DNA from: Beroe ovata | Lineage: Eukaryota; Ctenophora; Nuda; Beroida; Beroidae | NCBI GenBank assembly: GCA_946803715.1 | Contig: CAMPET010000054.1 | Span: 19,442-50,398 of the forward strand | Direction of reading: 5' to 3' | DNA length: 30,957 nucleotides | Shown here: positions 1 through 8,825 of the stretch, in pieces | Numbering within the stretch: the first letter of the stretch is position 1 | Layout: every line of letters starts with the position of its first letter | Position numbers and translations under genes: made by a program | The notes under the pieces: model-generated | What the model saw: the letters and a program-made list of their open reading frames with translations, nothing else | Databases searched by the model: none | Told to the model about the DNA's origin: nothing

Positions 1-956
1 AGTAAAAAGCGTTAATTAGATAATTGAGTTATGCTTGAAAATGACCGTTCACATGAAGTCCAACTCATGGGACACATAAGAGTAACACAAAGACTTTGGG
101 GAAAATGGCATTGACCATAGTGTAGCGAAATTCATTTCGAAATGGGCAAAATGTCTACCGTGTGATCACAATTCCAACGTTCGAAAATGTTGGGGAACTA
201 TCAAAAACTAGAATATACTAGTACCAACTATAGTAGCAACACCGTAGGTCTACAAAGTGAAAACGTGATTAGCCTGTAGCGTTAGCTTTGGAAAAGATTT
301 GTTAAAGATGATATGCACTGCACCAATTTGCCTGTTTATCCATACCTATATACATTGCTGATGTTGCTTAGGCAACTTGACACCTTGTCACCCTCCCTTC
401 CCTATCAGAACTGGCAAGTGGTCACTGGACCCATGATAGTGTGACGGCTTATGATTGGATAATATCTCCTTAGACAAATAATGATCTGTGTTCGATAATG
501 AGAGCAGCAGTGTATCATTTCAATAAGGTGCTTATGCAAACACGGCGGAATTTAGCATATCCTGATAGTAGAGATGGTTGGAATTTTGGAGGGGATGATA
601 TTTGCAATTATTGGAGGGGATGGCACCAAATTATTGGGGGGGATATATCCCCCCCATCCCCCCTGGATTTGCACCACTGTGCACAGTTTGTGCTAAGCTG
701 CATTCATTAAGTTTATGTTCAATATAAGGGAGCAGAATAGGTACAATGCTTTATAGTGTTAGTAGGTATATGGTAGTAGGTCACATCAATAAATCCAGAG
801 ATGATGTACTTGCCAAGGAATTTGAGTATTAATTGTTAACAGTTGCTTATAAGCTTCATACCTAGTATCAATAGAAAATGATGCAAATTAGTTCATAGTC
901 AGAATTAGGAGCCTCCTTGTTTATGATACTAAATTCTTAGATTCCACATTTTTCAG
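1..956. other. Non-coding stretch
   Basis: I see no convincing exon here. The stretch is AT-rich apart from a G/C-rich patch near 590-680 with a strong palindrome (listed separately) that looks like a remnant of a mobile element. Short open frames in it lack splice-site support and coding character. It is probably intron or 5' flank of the gene whose WSC-like exon begins at 957. Confidence 0.6.
636..655. repeat. Perfect G7/ATATAT/C7 palindrome
   Basis: Seven G, then ATATAT, then seven C form a 20-bp perfect palindrome. It is preceded by two direct repeats of TTGGAGGGGATG (near 588-622) and followed by a second C-run. The layout suggests the end or centre of a small non-autonomous element, but I could not find a matching second terminus. 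Confidence 0.6.
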
Positions 957-1189
957 GTTCATTCTACATTTCGTGTCCAGATGCTTCCTTTCAGTCTGTG
1001 ACACAAGAGAACTCAGTGCTATGTCAAAGTACTTGTTTCCTGAGGGATTTCCTATTCTTCCACCTGTCAGGAGTGTTCTGTTTCTGTTCTAACAGTGACC
1101 AGTGTTCTGACTTTAGTGTAGCAAGGGCTGGATTTCCAGTGTCTCTCGTGATTACAGCAGCAGATACTCACATAGCTCTATCTACCAAG
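957..1189 (+). CDS. WSC-like exon, probably N-terminal exon of the polycystin-1-like gene
   Basis: An open exon of 233 nt lies between a good acceptor (TTTTTCAG, ending 956) and a GTAATA donor at 1190. It enters with two bases of a split codon and leaves in phase 0. The product has the cysteine pattern of a WSC domain: an early Cys, a CxxxC pair (LCQSTC), an aromatic strand, then FCFC and a further Cys. It runs on into a beta-strand-like segment (FPVSLVITAADTH). Human polycystin-1 carries a WSC domain near its N terminus. Phase 0 at the end matches phase 0 at the start of the first PKD exon (6705), which supports membership in the same gene. This is inference: the distance is 5.5 kb, another gene lies between, and one in three random pairs would match. 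No signal-peptide exon was found. Confidence 0.5.
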
Positions 1190-1919
1190 GTAATATTATC
1201 AACCTACTATATTATCCACCTACTATTTGGCATTTACCTACATATCTATCTACATGAGATAAGTCACCTTGATGTTATAACTCCAGTTGGTGACATTGGA
1301 AGATTTACTTCCGAGTGCAAAAAGCACAGAAATAATGATGTAACAAACATCAGAATTCCTCGCCTCCTTTGGAGATAATCGAGTTCAGTGTTTAAACCCG
1401 AGAGGAGTGTTTATCTGCAGGTCACAAGAGTCGGTGGGAACATCCTCTTATCTCTCAGCTTGTGGGAATAGGCTGAGGCTGATCAGCGCCTCATCCTGTC
1501 CCAGGGCTCCTTCCCTCTAGCTGAAAGCAACACCATTGATCTATCGGTGACAGTTAATAACAAATATTGAGAACGGAATTTAAGTTCTCCAGAGTTCTCC
1601 AGTTTTCTCCTAGGACTGGGAGTCCTCCTAGGTCTCCCAGTGTTTTCCAAGTTCTGCTTAAGTTAGCGTATTTCGAAGTATGACTTTCGGGATTATGAGG
1701 GTGTGCAATATGAGTTGTCATGTCAATGATTTCTAAGTCACGAATCTTTCCGTCTTACAGACACAGCATCACTCAACTCCTTGACTTGTACGCTTGAATT
1801 ATGCTAGATTTGATCGCTTCCTAAAGTCACCTAAAATTACCTCAAAGTCCTGAAAACACAGGCACAGCGCATGTACAAGCTCACTCAGCAACAAGACGCA
1901 CACGGGAGAAACGGCCACG
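1190..1919. other. Non-coding stretch
   Basis: I see no coding exon, only AT-rich sequence and a run of similar short words (TTCTCCAG, TCTCCTAG, TCTCCCAG) near 1585-1640. If the WSC exon belongs to the polycystin gene, this is the start of a 5.5 kb intron. Confidence 0.5.
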
Positions 1920-2230
1920 TGTCGGCTAACGAGAGGCACCTATTGGGTCCTTCTTCTTCCCGATGGAGTGAAAAGAGAGTTAAATACGTTTCCCCTTGAC
2001 GTCACCTATGGGTGACGTCAAGGGGAAACGGACTCGAGGATTATAAAATGAAGGACTGGGGAAGGAAGATTGAGTTTTTGTTTTTAGAGGATTGCTAGCC
2101 TTACATCGAGTAATCCTCCGTTTTGACTGTCACTTTGTAAATATCCCGCTTGTATTCATAAAGTTACACAAATCGCTGTGTCCGGCTTTGCACACGGGAA
2201 TTAGCAAACACCTGAAGTGGGCCTACATCA
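1920..2230 (+). mobile_element. LTR of a Gypsy-like retrotransposon, solo or truncated
   Basis: The segment starts TGTCGG and ends ACATCA, so it has TG...CA ends, and is about 311 bp long. Inside it lie a 20-bp inverted repeat with two CRE sites (1987-2030), a TATA box TATAAAA at 2042-2048 and an ATAAAG polyadenylation-like word near 2158. Two bases after its end comes a sequence starting TGGTGACCCC, the form of a primer-binding site (TGG pairs with tRNA CCA). No gag, pol or second LTR was found downstream, so the element is truncated. The exact ends are uncertain by a few bases. Confidence 0.65.
1987..2030. promoter_or_regulatory. LTR hairpin with paired CRE (TGACGTCA) sites
   Basis: Two perfect 20-bp arms (1987-2006 and 2011-2030) flank the 4-base spacer TATG. 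Each arm contains the palindromic CREB/ATF site TGACGTCA (1997-2004 and 2013-2020). The hairpin ends 12 bases before the TATAAAA box, which fits a promoter-proximal enhancer of the LTR. CREB/ATF binding is inferred from the motif only. Confidence 0.7.
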
Positions 2231-2232
2231 AG

Positions 2233-2250
2233 TGGTGACCCCGGATGTGA
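2233..2250 (+). other. Retroelement primer-binding site
   Basis: TGGTGACCCCGGATGTGA directly follows the LTR. It begins with the complement of a tRNA CCA end. From memory it resembles Gypsy-type sites complementary to tRNA-Trp, with one or two differences; this needs alignment to the host tRNA set. Confidence 0.6.
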
Positions 2251-3925
2251 GCAACAACATTGACTTCTTTGCATGCCTATTGCCTACCCAGTACCCATCC
2301 ATTTACCTTCTGCTGTGAGTGCCTGATACACATCCACAGACAGTGCCCACTGTCCATATGCATCATGCATATTATGTGTTGAATATCCTCGGTTCTTATG
2401 AATAAAATGTATTAGGTATGTATTTCCACTTGATTGTAAAATATTCTTTCTCGGGGTAAAGCTAATTTTCTCATAAGCCCGCTACTCGGAAATCATGATC
2501 AGTTTCCTCATCCCACTTATTATATGTTTCATAGTGTGGTAATGTTTATGTTTGAGCGTCTCTTTGTATCACCTAGTGTTCACAATGGACTCTCTGCCTC
2601 TATAATTCACGTTCCACGTGGCAATCTTTCCAGCATTCTAGGAAATTCTATTTCATTTCTCCGGAGACTGTGTTCAGTTGTTTGTCGCATTGTCTATTTT
2701 CAATTGTGTATCAATGGTGCCAACAGTTGACGCCACCTAGGTCTTAACTGCGCACATAATTGTCTCAAAAGTCCAAACTTGCGACAATTCCCTCAAGAGT
2801 GTTGATCCTCCTCACATACCGATATCGTCCAGTTATTCTTTTATTTGTGTTATATCGAGGCGAGGTGTCGCATTGTTATCATAGTTGACTGTGGCCCGTG
2901 TGGGGTTATGCCAAGGGCCGATGTACACGTGTCGGTAATATAATCAGATGTTGTTCTGTAACGAGGCTAATGAAGCACGTGCACCTTAATGTAGCACGTG
3001 CAATGACACGTGTTATCTTCTTGAAATACACACAGTGCCTCACGTTTGTTTATTTGTCTCTGATGCATCGCAAAGTGAGGATTATAGGTCCACTGAATAT
3101 TCTTCCTTGCTAATTTTGTTATTTTTCACCATACTGCCGACTCTTGTGGTAATGTAAGTTGCATATTATGTAACTGTCTAATACAGCTGTTGAGGCAGAT
3201 GGTCACAGACCACCTGGCTTAACTCTGCAGTGTACGCTAAAAATCACTCAAGGGCTGAAGTATTATTGAGTCTAGCGTTGAAAGAGATGCTGAAGTGAAT
3301 AATATTGATCCTTGTGTTGTGAATCATCCTGGTTGTAATTTCAGTGGTCGCACGGATTTATATGGTGTTCTATTATACATGATTTCATTTTCCTTCCCTA
3401 ATGGTGCACACGTGGGAGTAGTCCTGATGTCGTCTCACAGCCTGATTGGCTGTCTGATGCCCAGTGCCCAGCTGTGTTTACGTTGTTAATGTAATCATGA
3501 TCATCAATCCTGCGTGATTCCTGCAGCACACCGTCCCTGCTCATTTTCCAACTCTGTACATTGTGCAATTCTTTACTCTTTCTCGCTCTCTGAGAAAACC
3601 CTGCTGCAGAGTTTTCATGACGTGGAATGAATTGGGCTTTCACTTTATAGTATATCTCTACGTTTCTTATCAGTGAATGAATCAAGCTGTACCTACTCTA
3701 TCCATATGTGTTGTTATCGCCTTTTCCATGCTTTATCGCGTCCAATGAATTTGCATTAAGTACACTCTGTTTTCCGTACTCTTAACGTAATTGCCGCTAT
3801 TACCATCACCATCTTTTCGAAATAAGTAAAAGATTCAAAAGAATATCATTCATAGGACTTCTCTTCTTGTGTTAGTTTATTTTGACCATATTTTGCTCAA
3901 TTATCTAATGTATCCCATGTTCAGT
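2251..3925. other. Non-coding stretch with E-box cluster
   Basis: I see no recognisable exon. The first part may be decayed retroelement interior. CACGTG occurs at 2615, 2925, 2976, 2995, 3007 and 3408. A short hydrophobic open frame begins at 2495 but has no support as a signal-peptide exon. The last few hundred bases should contain the promoter of the gene starting at 3926; I see no clear TATA box. Confidence 0.45.
2925..3012. promoter_or_regulatory. Cluster of four CACGTG E-boxes
   Basis: CACGTG is present at 2925-2930, 2976-2981, 2995-3000 and 3007-3012, four in 88 bp. Such sites are bound by bHLH proteins of the Myc/Max, MITF and USF type. The cluster is about 0.9 kb upstream of the gene at 3926. 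Since CACGTG is over-represented throughout the window, a regulatory role is only a possibility. Confidence 0.35.
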
Positions 3926-6310
3926 ATGCCTCGCAAGCGAGATCAGAATGAGTCGGAGGGACGAACACCAAAGAAGCAGAAACCTGGTGCCCAGAAGAAG
4001 GTGAAGGTGGCACAGGAGTCACAGCAAGTCCTCGGTTTGAGTAATGAGTACAACAAGACGATCCTAGACGCGTACACTCACGAAGTGCACGTGTTCCTAC
4101 ACTGTCACCTGAGGGGGTATGATTACACGGGCTGTGGTCAGCAGCTGTCCGGACACTACTACGACAAGTACGGTGCTCCCGTCGATAGATCAGATTCCTG
4201 GTCCGAGGGATACAGAGCAGTAGAGGTGGAGTTGGGGAAACACTTTGATACTTGCTGTAACCCTAGCAACGGACAACCACTTCTTGCTGGATATGGGGGA
4301 GGTGTGCACCTGTACAAGCCTATCAAACACCACGACAAGGAACCCTGGAATATCACGGGGTGGATCCCTCTTGAGTCCAAGTGGGTGTGTGAGGCACAGT
4401 TCTTTAGAAACAGGCACTTCTTCGCTCTCAGGGGAAATGAGATCCAGAATGATCTGTGGGACTACCATCCTTATGAGGAGGATTGGAATGAGGACTGCGA
4501 GGACTCTGATTACAATCAATTCGTGCCGCTAGGCCGGTACAAGGGTGGCTACTGGTATGAAGGTGATGTGAGAGGCCGGTATCTTCACATCATATCCCTG
4601 AAAAACCAGAGTCTCGATGCAAACAAGTGCTACGATAGATACAACTTCATTGTTCACCCACTGGCGTTTAGGGCGAGTATGGGAATGCTGCCTGATAACT
4701 CAGTCGATGGAATGCAGTGGAGCATCACCAACGTGAAGAATGAGAAGAATTTCTCTGAAGATGGACGGCTCCAGAAGTGGGGTGACACATGTCACGGCAT
4801 TGAGATATTCAATGACTTCACCTACTACTACTCGTGGCAGCCGACCGAGGACCATGAGATCTACAACGGCACGCTCATGAACTACGCCAGGAGAAGGAAG
4901 GTGTCGAGGTATCATCTCTGGTTCAACACGTACCCTCTGGAGTTTGGAGAGTTCCTCCTGGACTCAGCCCTGACCAGTGGAACATACCTCCACCCAATCT
5001 CTGCTAACGATGCTTTCTACAGTCGGGCAACTGTACCCATCAGTGAAGTGGACCCTGAGGCTGAGGGAATGGAAAGAGTGCTGCTATCCGACCCCAAGGG
5101 GACACACATCAGGCGTGTGGAGAAAATCAAGAAACAAGAGGGTTGCAGTACCAAGGCTGACAAGAGACGAGATAGTGCTTATAAGATCCGATCATCCAAG
5201 GAAAGTAAGGAAATAGAGGCAAGTATTGAGTTCAAGGCCGATAAGCCCTATGGAGAAGACACTGTATTCGGTTACCAGACGCTTGTTGATCCAAAGCTTT
5301 CACTCCGGAGCTGCATTGCTGACCACCCGCCACCAAATGTAACATGTGACGAAAGTGACCTAAAAACTGGGCTGAATATCATCGAGCCCCTTGTCATCAA
5401 GATGATGCAAAAAGGGCAGATGTACGGTCACACTGGTGTCTTTGACTTCTTTGTATATGATACCGGATACTATGTACCATTCATCCTGCCTGATCAAGTG
5501 GACCGGACTGTGTTATCCTATGATATCCCCAGCACTGCTCGAAAGTTAGTTTTCACTTTCCCCCGGGTGAACGACAAGTCGACCCACCTCGTGTGGAGAT
5601 ATCAAGTCCAGACTGTCCGTCCTGACAAGGGAGTCACGACACACTATGGCTACTTCAAGATGAGCCGCGCAAAGCCCACTGAACTGGATCTGTCCAACTA
5701 TCCCGTGCAGAGTGTATGTTGGGTCAGATTCTCCGCATTCAACCCTGATAACCCCCAGGAGAGGGCGTGGTTTGCACCTATCAGGGGTGCCGCCTTCGCC
5801 AAGCAACCTGCCACAGTGTTTGAGGTGGCAGACCACATGCCCGCCATGGAGCAACGCATTGTGAACACACTCTCCGAGGACAGGAGGAGTGTTTCCTATG
5901 TCAGGGACAACGGCACGTTCAAACCCACAGCCGTGAAAACAAAGAACCTGAACCTGGTTTTCAAGAAGTGCAGCAACGAGGAGCAAGATAACATCTTCGC
6001 TTATCACTTCCAGGCCTACCCTCTAAAGCAGGTTATTGACAAGTATGACCCGAGGGTGATGCACAGCAAAGTGGATCCTGCTGATGAGACCAAGCCGTTT
6101 GCCAAACCCATCATGGAATGTGTGTCAGGGTATTTCCAGCTTTGTGATGACTATCCCTCCATGTTCAAGTTGGCCACGAGCTGGGATGAGACCTCTGTAG
6201 TGGGTGAGAGTGTCTATCTGTACAACATAGATAATGAAACAGCTCAGTTGTCAACAGTTGACCACCTTGTCCTCCAATACCTACCTGGGTGCTGCACAGA
6301 AGAAGACTAG
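3926..6310 (+). CDS. Uncharacterised 794-aa basic-N-terminus, aromatic-rich protein, single exon
   Basis: One uninterrupted frame of 794 codons with GC-rich third positions, so clearly coding. Three in-frame ATGs (3908, 3917, 3926) exist; I chose 3926 (MPRKRD) because it has A at -3. The frame also stays open upstream to 3869. The first ~30 residues carry basic clusters (PRKR and TPKKQKPGAQKKVK) like a bipartite nuclear localisation signal, and no signal peptide or membrane segment is visible. The body is rich in Trp and Tyr, with an acidic stretch near residues 195-205 (EEDWNEDCEDSD) and Cys-Cys pairs near residue 110 and at the extreme C terminus (GCC). I recognise no domain. It lies on the same strand as the polycystin gene, possibly inside its intron. 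An AATAAA at 6609 suggests it ends its own transcript. Function unknown; a nuclear location is a guess from the basic N terminus. Confidence 0.85.
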   Translation: MPRKRDQNESEGRTPKKQKPGAQKKVKVAQESQQVLGLSNEYNKTILDAYTHEVHVFLHCHLRGYDYTGCGQQLSGHYYDKYGAPVDRSDSWSEGYRAVEVELGKHFDTCCNPSNGQPLLAGYGGGVHLYKPIKHHDKEPWNITGWIPLESKWVCEAQFFRNRHFFALRGNEIQNDLWDYHPYEEDWNEDCEDSDYNQFVPLGRYKGGYWYEGDVRGRYLHIISLKNQSLDANKCYDRYNFIVHPLAFRASMGMLPDNSVDGMQWSITNVKNEKNFSEDGRLQKWGDTCHGIEIFNDFTYYYSWQPTEDHEIYNGTLMNYARRRKVSRYHLWFNTYPLEFGEFLLDSALTSGTYLHPISANDAFYSRATVPISEVDPEAEGMERVLLSDPKGTHIRRVEKIKKQEGCSTKADKRRDSAYKIRSSKESKEIEASIEFKADKPYGEDTVFGYQTLVDPKLSLRSCIADHPPPNVTCDESDLKTGLNIIEPLVIKMMQKGQMYGHTGVFDFFVYDTGYYVPFILPDQVDRTVLSYDIPSTARKLVFTFPRVNDKSTHLVWRYQVQTVRPDKGVTTHYGYFKMSRAKPTELDLSNYPVQSVCWVRFSAFNPDNPQERAWFAPIRGAAFAKQPATVFEVADHMPAMEQRIVNTLSEDRRSVSYVRDNGTFKPTAVKTKNLNLVFKKCSNEEQDNIFAYHFQAYPLKQVIDKYDPRVMHSKVDPADETKPFAKPIMECVSGYFQLCDDYPSMFKLATSWDETSVVGESVYLYNIDNETAQLSTVDHLVLQYLPGCCTEED

Positions 6311-6323
6311 GAAGTGGAACAAT

Positions 6324-6349
6324 ATTCTATATCATGAATGATATAGAAT
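6324..6349 (+). repeat. Perfect hairpin just after the 794-aa gene stop
   Basis: Twelve-base arms ATTCTATATCAT and ATGATATAGAAT are separated by GA, beginning 13 bases after the stop codon. In RNA this would form a 12-bp stem with a very small loop. It could influence 3'-UTR processing or be the scar of an element. Confidence 0.6.
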
Positions 6350-6608
6350 CCAGTGCGTCATATAAGTATCATGGTTGCATATTGTGTAGGTATTGTTTTT
6401 ATTGGTTATTACTTTAACATTTGGGGTCACTATTCTTTGGCAGTTTTAAATGGTTAATTTTTGTTGCTATATATTGGTCAATATCTTTTATGATAAAAAG
6501 CAATGCAGGTATCAACTTCAAACTTACTTGTGTAACATTCAATTTTTAATCTTATTGATAAAGGTGTTGAAAAGTTTGGTTTTATTTTGACAATCATCAT
6601 AAATTCGT

Positions 6609-6614
6609 AATAAA
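6609..6614 (+). terminator. Polyadenylation signal AATAAA of the 794-aa gene
   Basis: AATAAA about 300 bases after the stop codon at 6310, in AT-rich 3' flank. It is the only clear signal before the next gene's exons. Confidence 0.55.
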
Positions 6615-6704
6615 AACTGGGGGAAACTATTAAATTCTTACAAATGCCGAAATTCATCAATGATACCTTTCTTGAATCGATAATTCATTGCGAAGTTTCT
6701 TCAG

Positions 6705-8825
6705 ATTGATGTTGAAGTACAACTTGCAATACCAACATTCAGTGGAAGTGTGCAGCTTGAGATTGATGGTGAAGTGGTGGTAGCAACCTGCGAGACTGGG
6801 ACATGTTTCCATAGTTACGAGTAAGTGATAGTTGTAATAGTTACAGTTTTCCCTATAAGTATCTTAACATCAATTAATATATTATGTTATCATGATGATC
6901 AGTGATCATGTGACATATTCCCACCCACCAATCGTCATGTTCGCCCTATCCTAGACAAATGCACAAGTTGGTCACCCTGATCAGTGGTTGACTATACTAC
7001 CCATGAATTAGGAATACTACGATGGTTTAAATACCTACCTATGAATTACGGAAATGATTAGAATTCACCAGACAGTGTTTTGCTCTTCAATTGGTTGTGT
7101 CATCGGTTGATCGACTTCGAGGTGACAAAATATCAAGCGACCCCCTCTCAGTGCGACGTACCTAATTCCCGGGGAAACTGTGATCTCGGCAACTGTAGAA
7201 AACGATGGTCTATCACTCAGCAACACAACTTCTATCATAGTTCATTGCGATATGATCATCGGAGATCAACTTCCTAGTGATAGTGTCGGTAGGTGTATCA
7301 TGAAATGATATAATATATGCGATGAATCTGTTATCTGTATCACATGTGATGTCCAATGGTGACAGGACAGATTCAGGATCCGAGTATGAGACCATACTGA
7401 CTCTCTGAGTGACAATCTGAAATTTAAGGCTAGAACAAGATTCTTGTTAAGCTGACTTTTACCATGGTGACAGGTGAGAGTGGTGTGGTTCAGATGTTGT
7501 CAATACAGCTGGTAACAGGTCACAGTGTGAGTGTCGCAGTGTCCACTGACAGCACTCTTAAATACTCATTCCTCATTATGGGTGAGCACCTATGGAAATT
7601 GTGGGCGTGGGTTAAACTTAGACTAATTTGAATGAGTTTTTCTTAACTACTGGCGACTAAAATCGTATGAATCCAAAGTGCATCTCTTTCAGATCCGAAG
7701 GTATTGAGATCTGGGGATCTTGTTGATTTTGGTGCAGAAACACAGCAAAACACATTGTATCAGTCTGAAACGTATATTCGTGAGGGTTATCTGTATGCTG
7801 TTCAGATACTGGTCATTTCACCTGGAAAACTGGAGTTACAGGTATGATCAGCTTCATGCAACTGTAGAAACATGATTAACTCAATGAAATTTATATGATA
7901 GACCTGACAGTTAAGCATCCCTCTGGTATATATCTCTCTTCTGAAATCACAGAATCAAATTATGATCAGGTGTATTGTGGTGACCTGTCTATCCCTATCA
8001 ACTCTACTATCTTGACGCTTGGCACTGGTGTCAACAGCATACTCTTGACACCACTCCAAGTTGCTGACAACTGTTTCGTTGCTGTTTTCTCTGACTCTGG
8101 TGCCACAACTAGAGTTAGGAACGCTGTGCAGCAAGATGGTAGGTAATTCAAGGGCCGAGGGGGAAATGATGAATAGTGTTCTATTTACCAGTGTATCACA
8201 ATTCACACCACCTATCATGATACAACTCACCAAACTACATAACAATCACCACGCTACCTATCACTGATCAGTGATCACACCACCCATCGCACCACGCATA
8301 ACACTGTTCTCTTCACCCAGATGGGCGTGTTTGGGAGGGGACACTCTCCCTGGTTACGTACACGAGTCAACCACGTGATATACTGATACCTGTTCACTGG
8401 AACGAGCCTGGTTTCCACGTGGTTTCCTTCCTATTCTCTTCTTTCGTGAGTGTGTAACACACGTGTATAATTAGTACCTATAACGTGCAATATCACGTGT
8501 CATGATGACATACTTGCCATGCCATACTCCATGTTGGCAATAAGACAGTATATAGAAGATTGTGCAAGATATGCGGCAATAACCTCCACGGACTATACCG
8601 GTATTGTACCGAGTTCATTTCCCCGTCCTCCTATAATAACCCATATATACCCGCAGGATAGCGAAGTTGAGGACAGCATATCCATCACTGTTCTCGATAG
8701 GGTATCGGGACTCAGGATGAACGTGACCCACTCCGGAACTCTGCACAACTTCTACTCGGGAAATGGCAATCAGATTAGTGTCATTGTAGGGGATGAAGTG
8801 ATGCTGGCTGCAGACGTGCAAATGG
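6705..8825 (+). CDS. Polycystin-1-like: first PKD/Ig-like exons (7 exons)
   Basis: Seven exons encode beta-sandwich repeats with N-glycosylation sites. The first begins IDVEVQLAIPTFSG, and the split codon GA|T joins it to ATYLIPGETVISATVEND. The exon at 7916 is placed there because only the AG at 7915 gives the required phase 0 for the clear frame that follows (up to QVYCGDLSIPINST and beyond); its acceptor lacks a good pyrimidine tract. The last exon ends with GDEVMLAADVQM plus a one-base split, which joins across the ARPC1-bearing intron to GTSPELTWSAPL. Together these make a standard PKD strand pattern, so the large intron is real. Confidence 0.82.

Larger units (their letters stand above)
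6311..6704. other. 3' UTR of the 794-aa gene and short gap
   Basis: AT-rich sequence with the hairpin at 6324-6349 and a polyadenylation signal AATAAA at 6609-6614, 95 bases before the first PKD exon of the next gene. I found no start codon or signal-peptide exon in frame with the exon at 6705, which is one reason to place the start of the polycystin gene further upstream. Confidence 0.55.

Noticed and set aside
498-710. 70-codon plus-strand frame
   Set aside because: It runs through the G/C palindrome and has no splice sites or coding character.
2495-2542. Short hydrophobic frame MISFLIPLIICFIVW followed by a GT, resembling a signal-peptide exon
   Set aside because: Its donor leaves two bases, which does not fit the phase-0 start at 6705 or the phase of the WSC-like exon, and hydrophobic stretches this short are common by chance.
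4190-6007. Several antisense frames of 70-153 codons inside the 794-aa gene
   Set aside because: Shadows of a strongly biased coding frame; no independent signals.
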